DNA of 64,000 nucleotides from contig NZ_CP166850.1 in the NCBI RefSeq assembly GCF_041346945.1, positions 4,588,001 to 4,652,000 on the forward strand, read 5' to 3'. This DNA comes from Amycolatopsis sp. cg9 (GTDB taxonomy: Bacteria > Actinomycetota > Actinomycetes > Mycobacteriales > Pseudonocardiaceae). Made by a program: the position numbers and the translations under genes. Positions 24,958-34,303 of this stretch are shown one piece after another (the first letter of the stretch is position 1; each line of letters begins with the position of its first letter). A model generated the notes under the pieces. That model did no database searches, was not told the origin of the DNA, and worked only from the letters and a program-made list of their open reading frames with translations.

Positions 24958-26758
24958 CCCGCTCGTACTCGTCCCGGCCCGCGAGGTGCCCGGGCACGCC
25001 GACCTCCCACCAGGCCCCGGCTTCCGTCCACGTCGACGGCTGCGTCTGCACCACGACGACCGCCGGCCGCCGTTCGGCCACCGCGGCCTCCCGGGCGGCC
25101 GCGTACGCCGCCCGCAGCGAGTCCACTGTGGATGCTTCGAACACCAGGCAGCCCAGCGACTCGGCGTGCCGCGCGAAATCCACTCGCGGCGGGGAAGCGT
25201 GCGAAGTCGTGCAGTCGGCGTAGAAGTTGTTGAACGGCTTCCCGCCCTGCCCCTCCTGGAGCCGGGCGATCACCGCGTACCCGTCGTTGTCGCAGACGAC
25301 CGCGACGAACGGGTGCCCCGCGAACGCCGCCGAGAACAGTTCCGAGTTCAGCATCAGGTACGAGCCGTCGCCCAGGAGCGTGGTCACCAGGCCCGGCCAC
25401 GCGATCGCCGCGCCCCACGCGCCGGACAGCTCGTACCCCATGCACGAGAACCCGTATTCGACGTCCATCGACACCGAGCCGGAGCCGCGCCAGCCGCCGA
25501 TCAGCTCGCCCGGCAGGCCGCCGGAGGCCGTCATGACGTAGTCGTCCGCCGCGGAGAGGTCGTTCACCACGCCGACCACCTGCGCGTAGGACGGGACCTC
25601 GGAAGCGGCCGACCGCAGCGAATCGACGTGCCCGTCCCACGAGGCACGTTCCGCCGATGCCCGCGAGGTCCACGCCGAATCCACCCGCCAGCTCTCCAGC
25701 TGGGCGGCGAGGTCGGCCAGGCCCGCGTCGGCGTCCCCGGTCACGGACAGGGCGCCGTGCTTGACCGAGTCGAAACGGGCCGCGTTGAGCGACACCAGGC
25801 GGACGTCGGGGGAGAACACCGTCCACGACGCCGTCGTGAAGTCCTGCAGCCGCGTCCCCACGGCCAGGACCACGTCCGCCGCGGCCGCCACGGCGTTCGC
25901 CGACGACGAGCCCGTGATGCCCAGCGGGCCCGCGTGCAGCGGGTGGTCGTGCGGGACGAGCGTGCGGCCGGCCGTGGTCTCCACGACCGGGATCCCGTGC
26001 CGCTCGGCGAAGTCGAGAGCCCGGCGAGCCGCACCCGAGTACCGGACGCCGCCGCCGAGCACCAGCAGCGGGTGGTGGGACGCCCGCAGGACGCCCGCCG
26101 CCTCGGTGACCGAACGCCGGTCCGGCCGGGGGCGCGGCGGCCGGTGCGTCACCGGCGCGAACAGCGCGTCCGGGAAGTCGTACGTCTCCGCCTGGACGTC
26201 CTGCGGGAGCGCCAGCACCACCGGCCCGCTGTCCGCCGGGTCCGTGAGCACCCGCGTGACCTGCGGCAACGTCGAGAGCAGCTGCTCGGGCCTGCTGATC
26301 CGGTCGAAGTAGCGCGAGACCGCGCGGAAGGCGTCGTTCACCGTCGCGGTCGCGTCGCCGAAGGGCTCGATCTGCTGCAGGACCGGGTCCGGCGCGCGGC
26401 CGGTGAACGTGTCGCCCGGCAGCAGCAGCACCGGCAGCCGGTTCGCGTGCGCGACCCCGGCCGCGGTGACCATGTTCAGCGCGCCCGGCCCGATCGACGA
26501 CGTCGCGACGCCGACCTGCCGCCGGTGCGTGGCCTTCGCGAGCCCGACCGCGGCCAGTGCCATGCCCTGCTCGGTGTGCCCGCGCCAGACGGGGATCTCG
26601 CCGCGGTGCTCTTCCAGCGCGGTGCCGAGGCCGAGCACGTTGCCGTGCCCGAAGATCGCGAACACCCCGGGGAACAGCGGGACTTCCGCGCCGTCCAGGG
26701 TTTCCGAGCGCTGGGCGAGGAGCCAGCGGACCAGCGCCTGTGCCGTCGTCAGCTTCAC
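24923..26758 (-). CDS. iolD: 3D-(3,5/4)-trihydroxycyclohexane-1,2-dione hydrolase
   Basis: This 611-residue thiamine-diphosphate enzyme opens the ring of the diketone formed by IolE to 5-deoxy-D-glucuronate. The N-terminal part has the TPP glutamate segment (WRGHTEQGMALAAVGLAKA), the middle is the acetolactate-synthase-like domain, and the C-terminal part has the TPP-binding block LLGDGSYLMLNSEL with GYAVIARLQ. Length matches IolD. The start codon GTG overlaps the iolB stop. It is the last gene of the minus-strand iol operon and its 3' end overlaps the P450 gene by 35 bases. Confidence 0.95.
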   Translation of the reverse strand: MKLTTAQALVRWLLAQRSETLDGAEVPLFPGVFAIFGHGNVLGLGTALEEHRGEIPVWRGHTEQGMALAAVGLAKATHRRQVGVATSSIGPGALNMVTAAGVAHANRLPVLLLPGDTFTGRAPDPVLQQIEPFGDATATVNDAFRAVSRYFDRISRPEQLLSTLPQVTRVLTDPADSGPVVLALPQDVQAETYDFPDALFAPVTHRPPRPRPDRRSVTEAAGVLRASHHPLLVLGGGVRYSGAARRALDFAERHGIPVVETTAGRTLVPHDHPLHAGPLGITGSSSANAVAAAADVVLAVGTRLQDFTTASWTVFSPDVRLVSLNAARFDSVKHGALSVTGDADAGLADLAAQLESWRVDSAWTSRASAERASWDGHVDSLRSAASEVPSYAQVVGVVNDLSAADDYVMTASGGLPGELIGGWRGSGSVSMDVEYGFSCMGYELSGAWGAAIAWPGLVTTLLGDGSYLMLNSELFSAAFAGHPFVAVVCDNDGYAVIARLQEGQGGKPFNNFYADCTTSHASPPRVDFARHAESLGCLVFEASTVDSLRAAYAAAREAAVAERRPAVVVVQTQPSTWTEAGAWWEVGVPGHLAGRDEYERVKPGQVRYLKS

Positions 26759-27645
26759 TGAACACGCCCTTCGTGACTCGTGACGGGGCAGCGCGGATCG
26801 AGTTCCTGCGCGGCCCAGGTGTCGCGGACCCAGCCGTGCGCGGGGTCGTCGCAGAACGCCATGGACCGCTCTTCGGCCGGTCCCGCCAGGACGTTCAGGT
26901 AGTACATCGGGTAGCCCGGCGCCGCGACGCACGGGCCGTGGTAGCCGCGCGGGATCAGGAAGACGTCGTGGTCGCGCACGGCGACGTCCTCGTCCAGCTC
27001 GCCGTCGGCGGTGTAGGTCCGGTGCAGGCCGAAGCCCTCGCGGGAGGGCGTCACGCCGTCGCGGCCGGCGATGCGGAAGTAGTAGATCTCTTCGTTGACC
27101 ACTTCGCATCCGGTGGCCTCGTCGTGCTTGTGCGGCGGGTACGACGACCAGTTGCCGCTCGGCGTGATCAGCTCGCACGCGTTGAGCTTGTCGGCGTGGT
27201 CCCAGACCCCGGGCACGCCGAAGTTGGTCACCTGCCGCGTCGCCTGCCCGGCGCCGCGGACCTCCACCGGCACGTCCTCCGCCGGGCCGTACTTCGCGGA
27301 GAGCCGGCGGGTGCAGCGGGCCATCGGCAGCGCGACGGTGAGACCGTCCGTTGTCGACAACTCGACTTCGGCTTCGCGGGGCACGTAGGCGAAGTCCGTC
27401 ACGCGGGTGAAGACGGACTCGCGGCCGCGCAGCTCGAAGACCTGCCCGTCGGCCCGGACCGTCGCGGAACCGGACAGGGGCAGCACGAAGGCCTCGAACT
27501 CGCCGGTGTGCACGATCCGCGTCTCGCCGGGCGCCAGGGTCAGGACCCGCAGGCCGGTGTACGTCCAGCCCGCGCTGTCCGGGGTGAGCCGGACCGGGTC
27601 GGTGTCGTCGGACAGCGTCCCGAGTGGACGGTGGAGCTTGCTCAC
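26755..27645 (-). CDS. iolB: 5-deoxy-glucuronate isomerase
   Basis: This 296-residue double-cupin protein isomerises 5-deoxy-D-glucuronate to 2-deoxy-5-keto-D-gluconate in inositol breakdown. The metal-binding cupin block SSYPPHKHDE...EVVNEEIYYF is clear in the second domain (about 165-190), with IPRGYHGPCVAAPGYPMYYLNVL further on. GTG start and stop overlap both neighbours by four bases, in a chain of coupled genes (iolC, aldolase, iolB, iolD). Confidence 0.95.
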   Translation of the reverse strand: MSKLHRPLGTLSDDTDPVRLTPDSAGWTYTGLRVLTLAPGETRIVHTGEFEAFVLPLSGSATVRADGQVFELRGRESVFTRVTDFAYVPREAEVELSTTDGLTVALPMARCTRRLSAKYGPAEDVPVEVRGAGQATRQVTNFGVPGVWDHADKLNACELITPSGNWSSYPPHKHDEATGCEVVNEEIYYFRIAGRDGVTPSREGFGLHRTYTADGELDEDVAVRDHDVFLIPRGYHGPCVAAPGYPMYYLNVLAGPAEERSMAFCDDPAHGWVRDTWAAQELDPRCPVTSHEGRVQ

Positions 27646-28532
27646 TTCGCGGCCTCCAGTACCTTCGCGGCGGCTTCGACAGCCGCACCGACGTCACCGC
27701 CGGGCGGGTAGAGCAGGGTGCGGCCGACGACCAGGCCGCGGACGACGTCGTGGCGCAGCGTCCGGCCCCACGAGGCCAGGTCGGCGGCCGGGTCGCCGGA
27801 GGGTACGCCGCCGAGCACGACCACCGGCAGCGTCGTCGCGCCGAGGACTTCGGGGGAATCGGTCGAGGGCAGCTTGAGCCACGTGTGCGCCGACGTCACG
27901 CCGAGGCCCGAGGCCACCGTGACCGCACGGGCCAGGGACACGGGATCCTGCTGCAGCACCAGTTTCCCGGCCGTCCGCGCGTACGGCAGCGGCTCGACCA
28001 TCGCCACCAGGCCGTACGCCGCGAGCTCGGTGACGGCGTCGGCGCAGGCCTGCAGCGTCGGGATCGTGCCCGGGTCGGAGTCGACGAGCCGCAGCAGCAT
28101 CTTGCCGCCGTCGAGCCCGCAGTCGACGAGCGTGCGGGCGTCGTAGCCGGTGAACCGGTCGTCGATCTCCCAGTCCGCGCCGGCCAGGCCGCCGCGGTTC
28201 ATCGAGCCGAAGACGACCTTGTCGTCCAGTGCGCCGAGCAACAGCAGTTCTTCGACGACGTCGGGGGTGCCGAGGATCCCGTCGACGGCGGGGTTGGCCA
28301 GCGCCACGAGCAGCCGGTCCAGCAACGTCCGCCGGTCGGCCATGGCGAGCGGGTCCTCGCCCACACCCAGCGCCCCTCGTGCCGGGTGGTCGGCCGCGAC
28401 CAGGAACAGCGTTCCGGTGTCGGACAGCAGTTTCGACCGGCGTTTGCGGGTCGCGTAGGCCTGCCGGACCGCGCCCGGGTCGGTGGCGCGGGTGTGCAGG
28501 AGTTCGCGCCAGCGCTCGTCGGTGAGGCTCAC
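27642..28532 (-). CDS. Cgl0158-family (beta/alpha)8 aldolase, probable inositol-pathway aldolase
   Basis: This 296-residue TIM-barrel protein resembles the Cgl0158 family (LacD/DeoC-like class I aldolases), which sits in actinobacterial iol clusters. It lies between iolC and iolB, exactly where an aldolase that splits 2-deoxy-5-keto-gluconate-6-phosphate (the IolJ reaction) is needed and no other candidate is present. Visible segments include LFLVAADHPARGALG near the N-terminus and TTLPVVVLGGVPSGDP in the C-terminal half. The IolJ role is inference from position. GAGGAG precedes the GTG start inside the end of iolC. Confidence 0.75.
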   Translation of the reverse strand: MSLTDERWRELLHTRATDPGAVRQAYATRKRRSKLLSDTGTLFLVAADHPARGALGVGEDPLAMADRRTLLDRLLVALANPAVDGILGTPDVVEELLLLGALDDKVVFGSMNRGGLAGADWEIDDRFTGYDARTLVDCGLDGGKMLLRLVDSDPGTIPTLQACADAVTELAAYGLVAMVEPLPYARTAGKLVLQQDPVSLARAVTVASGLGVTSAHTWLKLPSTDSPEVLGATTLPVVVLGGVPSGDPAADLASWGRTLRHDVVRGLVVGRTLLYPPGGDVGAAVEAAAKVLEAAK

Positions 28533-29458
28533 AGGAGCTCCTCGATTTCGGCCGCGGTCGGCATGGCGTCGGCGCAGGCGAGCCGGGACGCCACCAGCGC
28601 GCCCGCCGCGTTCGCGTACTCGGCGATCCGGACCGGGTCCCAGCCGGACAGCAGCCCGTGGACGAGCGCCCCGCCGAAGCCGTCGCCGGCGCCGAGCCCG
28701 CAGACGACCTCGACGCGTTGCGGCCGCACGGTCCAGCGCCCGTCCGGCGTGGCCACGAGGACGCCGTCCGCGCCCTTCTTGATCACCGCGAGCCGCAGCC
28801 CGCGGTCGAGCATGCGGTCCGCGGCGGCGTCCGGGTCCGCGGTGCCGACGGCGACCTCCGCCTCGGTCCGGTTGCCGACCGCCACGGTGACGTGGTCGAG
28901 CAGCGCGCCGATCTCTTCGCGCGCCTGCTCGACCGACGGCCAGAACATCGGCCGGTAGTCCAGGTCCAGCACGGTGTGCTCGCGGCGGCCCCGGGTTTCG
29001 AGGATCTTCCGCTGGGTCGTGCGGGCCGGGTCGGTGGACACGCCGGTGCCGGTGACCCACAGCAGCGGCACCGACGTGACGACGTCCCAGGGCACGTCGT
29101 CGTCGGTCAGCGTGAGGTCGGGGGCGATGGGGGAGCGGTAGAACAGCAGCGGTGGGTCCGCGGGCGGGTTCAGCTCGCAGAACACCACCGGCGTCTGCAG
29201 CTCCGGCGAAGTGCCCACGAAGGCCGGTGAGACGCCGAAGCCGTCGAGGGCCTGCCGGACGTAGTCGCCGAAGCCGTCCGGGCCGACCTTGGTCAGCACG
29301 GCCGTGCGCCGGCCGAGCCGCGCGGCGGCGACCGCGACGTTGGTCGCGGTGCCGCCGAGCGACTTGGCGAAGGTGCTGACCTCGGCCAGGGGGACACCGC
29401 TCTGCTCGGGGTAGAGGTCGACACCCACCCGGCCGATCGTCAGCGCTTCGAGGGTCAT
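28529..29458 (-). CDS. iolC: 5-dehydro-2-deoxygluconokinase
   Basis: This 309-residue PfkB/ribokinase-family kinase phosphorylates 2-deoxy-5-keto-D-gluconate at position 6. Family marks are the N-terminal [19 protein letters not shown] and the C-terminal catalytic [17 protein letters not shown], whose Asp is the base. The ATG start overlaps the stop of the ABC ATPase and its own stop overlaps the aldolase start, so the kinase is in the same transcript as the importer. Confidence 0.93.
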   Translation of the reverse strand: MTLEALTIGRVGVDLYPEQSGVPLAEVSTFAKSLGGTATNVAVAAARLGRRTAVLTKVGPDGFGDYVRQALDGFGVSPAFVGTSPELQTPVVFCELNPPADPPLLFYRSPIAPDLTLTDDDVPWDVVTSVPLLWVTGTGVSTDPARTTQRKILETRGRREHTVLDLDYRPMFWPSVEQAREEIGALLDHVTVAVGNRTEAEVAVGTADPDAAADRMLDRGLRLAVIKKGADGVLVATPDGRWTVRPQRVEVVCGLGAGDGFGGALVHGLLSGWDPVRIAEYANAAGALVASRLACADAMPTAAEIEELL

Positions 29459-30240
29459 GACGTCTTTTCCACCTGCCGCAGTTCGTGTTCCAGGGCTTCC
29501 AGTTCCGCGCCGCCCGCCATCTGCCGGGTCAGCTCGTTGATGTCGATGTCCGCCTTCTCGTACGCCCCGAGCGGCGCACCCCGCTTGAGCAGCAGGAACC
29601 GGTCGGCGACCGGGTAGGCGTGGTGCGGGTTGTGCGTGATCAGCACGACGCCCAGCCCGCGGTCCCGGGCCTGCGCGACGTACTTCAGCACCACCCCGGC
29701 CTGCTTGACGCCCAGCGCGGCGGTCGGCTCGTCGAGGATCAGCACCTTCGCCCCGAAGTACACCGCCCGCGCGATCGCCACGCACTGGCGTTCGCCACCC
29801 GAGAGCGTCCCGACCGGCTGCTCGACGTCCCGCAGGTCGATGCCCATGTCGGACAACGCCTGCTTCGTCGTCTCGCGGCCCTTCTTCCGGTCCAGGAACC
29901 GGAACGGGCCGAAGCCGGTAGTCGGCTCCGAGCCGAGGAAGAAGTTCCGCCAGACGCTCATCAGCGGCACCACGGCGAGGTCCTGGTACACGGTCGCGAT
30001 GCCGTGGTCCAGCGCCTCGCGCGGCGAGGCGAACCGCACGGGCTCGCCTTCCACGAGGAACTCGCCGCGGTCGTGCTGGTGCACCCCGGCCAGGATCTTG
30101 ATCAGCGTGGACTTGCCGGCGCCGTTGTCGCCGAGCACGCAGGTGACCTCGCCCGCGTTGACCACAGTGGACACTTCGCGCAGCGCGATCACGCTGCCGT
30201 AGGTCTTCCCGATGTCGCGGACTTCGAGCAGTGGACTCAT
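29455..30240 (-). CDS. ABC importer ATP-binding protein (probable myo-inositol)
   Basis: This 261-residue ATPase of the monosaccharide (CUT2) ABC type has Walker [10 protein letters not shown] at 37-45, the Q-loop [19 protein letters not shown], signature LSGGERQ near 148 and Walker [15 protein letters not shown]2 ATPases are often double-length; this one has a single nucleotide-binding domain, so it must dimerise. It is coupled to the permease upstream by a four-base overlap. The substrate is inferred from the surrounding iol genes. Confidence 0.88.
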   Translation of the reverse strand: MSPLLEVRDIGKTYGSVIALREVSTVVNAGEVTCVLGDNGAGKSTLIKILAGVHQHDRGEFLVEGEPVRFASPREALDHGIATVYQDLAVVPLMSVWRNFFLGSEPTTGFGPFRFLDRKKGRETTKQALSDMGIDLRDVEQPVGTLSGGERQCVAIARAVYFGAKVLILDEPTAALGVKQAGVVLKYVAQARDRGLGVVLITHNPHHAYPVADRFLLLKRGAPLGAYEKADIDINELTRQMAGGAELEALEHELRQVEKTS

Positions 30241-31280
30241 CGGCGTACCCTTTCCGCGCGCCGCCGGAAGGCGTTGTTCACCAGGACCGCGGCGAGCAGC
30301 ATGATGCCGAGGAACAGCATGAACCAGTCGCTGTTCCACTGCGCGAACACGATGCCCTGGCGGGCCATGCCGAAGATCAGCGCGCCGATCGCCGCGCCCA
30401 CCGCCGAGCCGAACCCGCCGGTGAGCAGGCAGCCGCCGATCACCGCGGCGATGATGTACTGGAACTCCAGCCCGATGCCCTGGTTCGCCTGCACGCTGGC
30501 GAAGCGCAGGATGTTGATCGAGCCGACCAGCCACGCGCCGAGCGCGGTGCCCATGAACAGCAGGATCTTCGTGCGCACCACCGGCACGCCGACCGAGCGG
30601 GCCGACACCTGCGAGCCGCCGACGGCGAAGATCCAGTTGCCGAAGCGGGTGCGCACGAGCAGCACCGCCGCGACCACCGTGACGACGATCCACCAGATGA
30701 TCGACGACTGGAACTCGGTGCCGCCGACGGCGAACGTGGACGCGAACAGCGCGCCCGCCGACTCGTAGCCGCTGGTCGAGCGCATCCCCGACACCTGCAC
30801 GGTGTTGGTGACCAGCCGCGTCACGCCGAGGTTGAGGCCCTGCAGCGCCAGGAACGACCCCAGCGTGACGATGAAGCTCGGCAGCCCGGTCTTCATCACC
30901 AGCCAGCCGTTGAACGCGCCGACCCCGAGGGCGAAGACGAGCGACACCGCCAGCGCGAGCCAGACGTTCCAGCCCGCCTGCGTCGCCAGGATCGCCGTGA
31001 CCAGCGACGTCGACGCCGTCATGACGCCGGCCGAGAGGTCGAACTCGCCGCCGACCATCAGCAGCGCGACCACGACGGCCATGATGCCCAGCGTCGAGGA
31101 GTCGTCGAGCCAGGTCGCCACGCCCAGCGGGCTGAGGAACTGGCCGGTGACGACGGAGAAGAAGACGAACACCAGCACGGCGCCCAGCAGCGCGCCGATC
31201 TCCGGGCGGACCACCAGCCGATCGGTCAAGCTCTTCTTCCCGACGCGTTCGTCGGGCTGGGCTTGGATCGCCGCGGTCAT
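30237..31280 (-). CDS. ABC importer permease (probable myo-inositol)
   Basis: This 347-residue permease of the RbsC/XylH family has about 9-10 hydrophobic helices. The family segment [17 protein letters not shown] follows the third helix, and the EAA-like [25 protein letters not shown] loop contacts the ATPase. Overlaps of four bases on both sides indicate co-expression with the binding protein and ATPase. It lies within the iol operon. Confidence 0.9.
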   Translation of the reverse strand: MTAAIQAQPDERVGKKSLTDRLVVRPEIGALLGAVLVFVFFSVVTGQFLSPLGVATWLDDSSTLGIMAVVVALLMVGGEFDLSAGVMTASTSLVTAILATQAGWNVWLALAVSLVFALGVGAFNGWLVMKTGLPSFIVTLGSFLALQGLNLGVTRLVTNTVQVSGMRSTSGYESAGALFASTFAVGGTEFQSSIIWWIVVTVVAAVLLVRTRFGNWIFAVGGSQVSARSVGVPVVRTKILLFMGTALGAWLVGSINILRFASVQANQGIGLEFQYIIAAVIGGCLLTGGFGSAVGAAIGALIFGMARQGIVFAQWNSDWFMLFLGIMLLAAVLVNNAFRRRAERVRR

Positions 31281-32269
31281 CGCGTGCCGCGCTCCGCGTA
31301 CGGGGCGACGGTGTCGATGTTGGTCTTGTCGACGAAGCCCGGGCCGGTCTGCACCGGCTTGCCGCCGCCGATGGTGTTGCCGTTTTCCTTGTACAGCTTC
31401 AGGAACACGATCGGCAGGTAGCCCTGCTCGTACTGCTGCTGGTCGACGGCGAAGAGGATCGTGCCCGCCTTGATGGCCGCGACGACGTCGGCGTTCAGGT
31501 CGAACGTCGCCACCTGGGCCTTCGAGCTCGCCTCCTTGGCCGCGTCCACCGCGCGGGCCGCGACCTGCGAGTTCAGCGCCAGCACCGCGTCGATCGACGG
31601 GTCGGACTGCAGCGCGCCGCGGATCCGGGCCTGCGCGTCGGTCGGGTTGGAGATGTCGACCTGCAGCGTGGAGACGGTGCCGAACGTCTGCTTCGCACCG
31701 TCGCAGCGCTGGTTCTGGCCGATGTTGCCGGCTTCGTGGATGACGCACAGCAGCTTCGTCTTGCCGGCCGCCTTGAGCCGCTGCCCGGCGCCCTGGCCGG
31801 CGAGGCCCTCGCTCTGGCCGACGTGCGCGATCGCGCCGAAGGCGGCGCTGGAGTCCTCGCCGGAGTTGATGGTGACGACCGGGATGCCCGCCTTGACCGC
31901 GTTCTGGATCGACGTCTGCAGCGCCTGCGGGTTCGCCATCGAGACGACCAGGCCGCCGACCTTCTGCGCGACCGCGTTGTCGATCAGCTTGGCCTGGTTG
32001 CCCGGGTCGCCGTCGGCGAAGTAGTCGACGCCGACGTTCAGGTCCTTGCCCGCCTGTTCGGCGCCGTTCTTGACGACGTTCCAGAAGGCGTCGCCGGCGG
32101 TGCCGTGGGTGACCACGGCGACCTTCAGCGGGCCGCCCGAGCTCGGTGCCGCCGCGGACGGCGCGCTGGAGCTGCTCGAGTTGTCGGCGGACGGGCCGCT
32201 GCAGGCGGACAGGACCAGCCCGGCGGCGGCGATCGCCGCCACGCCGGCCAGCTTCTTGATTGAGAACAC
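31277..32269 (-). CDS. Lipoprotein sugar-binding protein of the ABC importer
   Basis: This 330-residue periplasmic-binding-protein-like (Peripla_BP_4) lipoprotein starts with a signal peptide and lipobox LSAC; Cys23 would be lipidated and anchored outside the membrane. A Ser/Ala/Pro linker precedes the two-domain ligand fold ([21 protein letters not shown], then [15 protein letters not shown]). It delivers substrate, most likely myo-inositol, to the permease. AAGGAG sits five bases before GTG 32269; a GTG at 32275 is also possible but overlaps that site. Confidence 0.9.
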   Translation of the reverse strand: MFSIKKLAGVAAIAAAGLVLSACSGPSADNSSSSSAPSAAAPSSGGPLKVAVVTHGTAGDAFWNVVKNGAEQAGKDLNVGVDYFADGDPGNQAKLIDNAVAQKVGGLVVSMANPQALQTSIQNAVKAGIPVVTINSGEDSSAAFGAIAHVGQSEGLAGQGAGQRLKAAGKTKLLCVIHEAGNIGQNQRCDGAKQTFGTVSTLQVDISNPTDAQARIRGALQSDPSIDAVLALNSQVAARAVDAAKEASSKAQVATFDLNADVVAAIKAGTILFAVDQQQYEQGYLPIVFLKLYKENGNTIGGGKPVQTGPGFVDKTNIDTVAPYAERGTR

Positions 32270-32292
32270 AGTCACTCCTTTGGGACCAGGGA

Positions 32293-33171
32293 TCAGAGGG
32301 AGTCGATGATCTTCGCGAGGTGGGCCAGGCTGCGCTCGGTGTCCCGCCGGGGTACGTCGTCGGGGCTCTCCGCGCCGAGGGCGGTGTCCTGTTCGAGGAC
32401 GTACCAGCCGTCGTAGCCGGCCGCCTGGACGGAGCGCACCATCGACGCCACGTCCACGTCCCCCTCGCCGAGTGGGGTGTAGAGGCCCCGCCCGACCGCG
32501 TCGGTGTAGCCGAGCCGGCCCGCGCGGACTTCGGCCGCGAGGTCCGCCCGGACGTCCTTCAGATGCACGTGCCCCACCCGTTCGGGATACCGCTTCGCCA
32601 GCTCGACCGGATCCGTCCCGCCGATCATCAGGTGCCCGGTGTCGAGGCACAAGCCGAGCGCGGAATCGGCGAGGAACCGCTCGACTTCGGCCTGCTGCTC
32701 CACGTGCGTCCCGACGTGCGGGTGCAGCACCGTGCGCAGGCCGTGGGCGGAGGCGATGTCGCGGATCCTGCCCGCCGTGTCGACGAGCGTCGCCCATTCG
32801 GCGTCGGTGAGCTTCGGGCGTTCGTCGTAGCCGTCGAGGCCGGTCGCGGCGGCGAGCACCAGGACGTCGCCCCCGCACGCGGCGAACAGCGCGGCGGACT
32901 CTTCGGCTTCCTCGAGCGCGTGCTCCTGGCCGGCGTGCAGGACGACGGCGAGGAACCCGCCGACGAGCCGGAGGCCGTGCGTCCCCAGCAGGTCCCGGAG
33001 GGCGGCCGGGTCGCGGGGGAGGTAACCGGGCGGGCCCAGTTCGGTCGCCTGGACGCCGAGCTCCGCCATCTCGCCGAGCACGGTCGCCGCGTCCAGCACC
33101 CGGCCCCAGCCCGGGACTTCGCAGACACCCCAGGAGATCGGCGCGGCGGCTACTCGGATCGTCGCTGTCAC
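32293..33171 (-). CDS. iolE: Sugar phosphate isomerase/epimerase, probable inosose dehydratase (IolE-like)
   Basis: This 292-residue xylose-isomerase-like TIM barrel begins RVAAAPISWGVCEVPGWG and carries the metal-binding ALGLCLDTGHL and VGHVHLKDV blocks. IolE dehydrates 2-keto-myo-inositol to the trihydroxycyclohexanedione that IolD hydrolyses. The iol context strongly suggests this role, although the group also includes epimerases such as IolI. It is the first gene of the minus-strand operon, 113 bases from the divergent lacI-iolG pair, with operator palindromes between them. Confidence 0.82.
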   Translation of the reverse strand: MTATIRVAAAPISWGVCEVPGWGRVLDAATVLGEMAELGVQATELGPPGYLPRDPAALRDLLGTHGLRLVGGFLAVVLHAGQEHALEEAEESAALFAACGGDVLVLAAATGLDGYDERPKLTDAEWATLVDTAGRIRDIASAHGLRTVLHPHVGTHVEQQAEVERFLADSALGLCLDTGHLMIGGTDPVELAKRYPERVGHVHLKDVRADLAAEVRAGRLGYTDAVGRGLYTPLGEGDVDVASMVRSVQAAGYDGWYVLEQDTALGAESPDDVPRRDTERSLAHLAKIIDSL

Positions 33172-33190
33172 AAGGGGCCTCCGTTGGTCC

Positions 33191-33224
33191 GTTGGAGCGC
33201 TCTATTGATTAGAGCGCTCTAATC
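33191..33224. promoter_or_regulatory. Tandem LacI-type operators in the iol divergent promoter region
   Basis: A perfect 18-base palindrome, GATTAGAGCGCTCTAATC, lies at 33207-33224. A second copy of the core GAGCGCTC lies at 33195-33202, centres 17 bases apart. The central CG and GAGCGCTC core are typical of LacI/GalR-family operators. Placed between iolE and lacI-iolG, they should let the LacI protein control both directions, including its own gene. Confidence 0.85.
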
Positions 33225-33283
33225 TTGTAGCGTCCGTCACAGCAAGTCAAGGCCGAGTTTCCGGTGCTCAGGGGAGGTGTCGC

Positions 33284-34303
33284 GTGCGTCCGACCATGGA
33301 AGACGTCGCCGCGCGGGCGGGGGTTTCCCGCGCACTGGTCTCCTTGGTGATGAGGAATTCACCGAAGGTCTCCGACACCCGGCGCGCCGCGGTCCTGCGC
33401 GCGGCCGAGGAACTCGGCTACCAGCCGCACGTGATGGCGCGGTCGCTGGCCAGCCGGACGTCCACGGTGCTCGGCGTGATGGTGAACGACCTGCGCAACG
33501 CGTTCTTCGCCGACGTCGTCGAGGGACTGGACGCGGCCGCGCAGGCCGCGGGCTTCGACCTGGTCCTCAACACCGGCGGCCGCAGCCCCGCGCGCGAGGG
33601 CAATGCCTTGCGCAGCCTGCTTTCCTTCCGCCCGGCCGGGGTCGTCCTGCTCTCACCGGTGGTGCCGGCGTCGGCCATCGAAGCGGCCGCCCGGCAGTGC
33701 CCGGTGGTGCTGGTTTCCCGCACCTCGCGAGCGTCCGGTGTGGACACCGTGAACGACGACGGCGAGGCGGGCTCCGCGCTGGCCGTCGACCACCTCGTCG
33801 GGCTCGGGCACCGGCGCATCGCGCACCTCGACGGCGGGGGAGCGGCGGGCGCGGCCCAGCGCCGGCGCGGTTTCCAGGCGGCGATGCGGCGGCACGGCCT
33901 GGACCCGGTCGTCGTGCGCAGCGAGCACACCGACACGGCGGGCGAGAAGTCCGTGCGGGAGCTGCTGGCGACGTACGCGCGGGCCGAGCTGCCGACCGGT
34001 CTGGTGGCGGGCAACGACTTCAACGCCGTCGGCGCGATTTCGGCGCTCGAAGAGGCGGGCCTGCGCGTGCCCGAAGACGTCTCGGTCGTCGGCTACGACA
34101 ACACGTCGCTGGCCGCGCTGCGGCACCTCTCACTGACCACAGTGGACCAGCCGCGCACCGAAATGGGGCGGCTGGCGTTCGAAGCGCTGGCCGAGCGCGT
34201 CCGCGGGGAACGCACGGAGCCGGTCCGGCACCTGCTGCACCCGTCCTTGGTGGTCCGGGCGACCACTGCCGGGATTTCTGCGACAGGAGGAGCACGACGA
34301 TGA
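33284..34303 (+). CDS. LacI-family repressor of the inositol genes
   Basis: This 339-residue LacI/GalR regulator has an N-terminal helix-turn-helix (MEDVAARAGVSRALVSLVMRN, about 5-25), a hinge ending VMARSLASRTS and a sugar-binding core. The recognition helix reads SRALVSLVM, and the matching palindromes lie about 60-90 bases upstream. It probably senses inositol or a breakdown product. GGGAGG precedes GTG 33284. The stop overlaps iolG as ATGA, so regulator and dehydrogenase are coupled. Confidence 0.88.
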   Translation: MRPTMEDVAARAGVSRALVSLVMRNSPKVSDTRRAAVLRAAEELGYQPHVMARSLASRTSTVLGVMVNDLRNAFFADVVEGLDAAAQAAGFDLVLNTGGRSPAREGNALRSLLSFRPAGVVLLSPVVPASAIEAAARQCPVVLVSRTSRASGVDTVNDDGEAGSALAVDHLVGLGHRRIAHLDGGGAAGAAQRRRGFQAAMRRHGLDPVVVRSEHTDTAGEKSVRELLATYARAELPTGLVAGNDFNAVGAISALEEAGLRVPEDVSVVGYDNTSLAALRHLSLTTVDQPRTEMGRLAFEALAERVRGERTEPVRHLLHPSLVVRATTAGISATGGARR

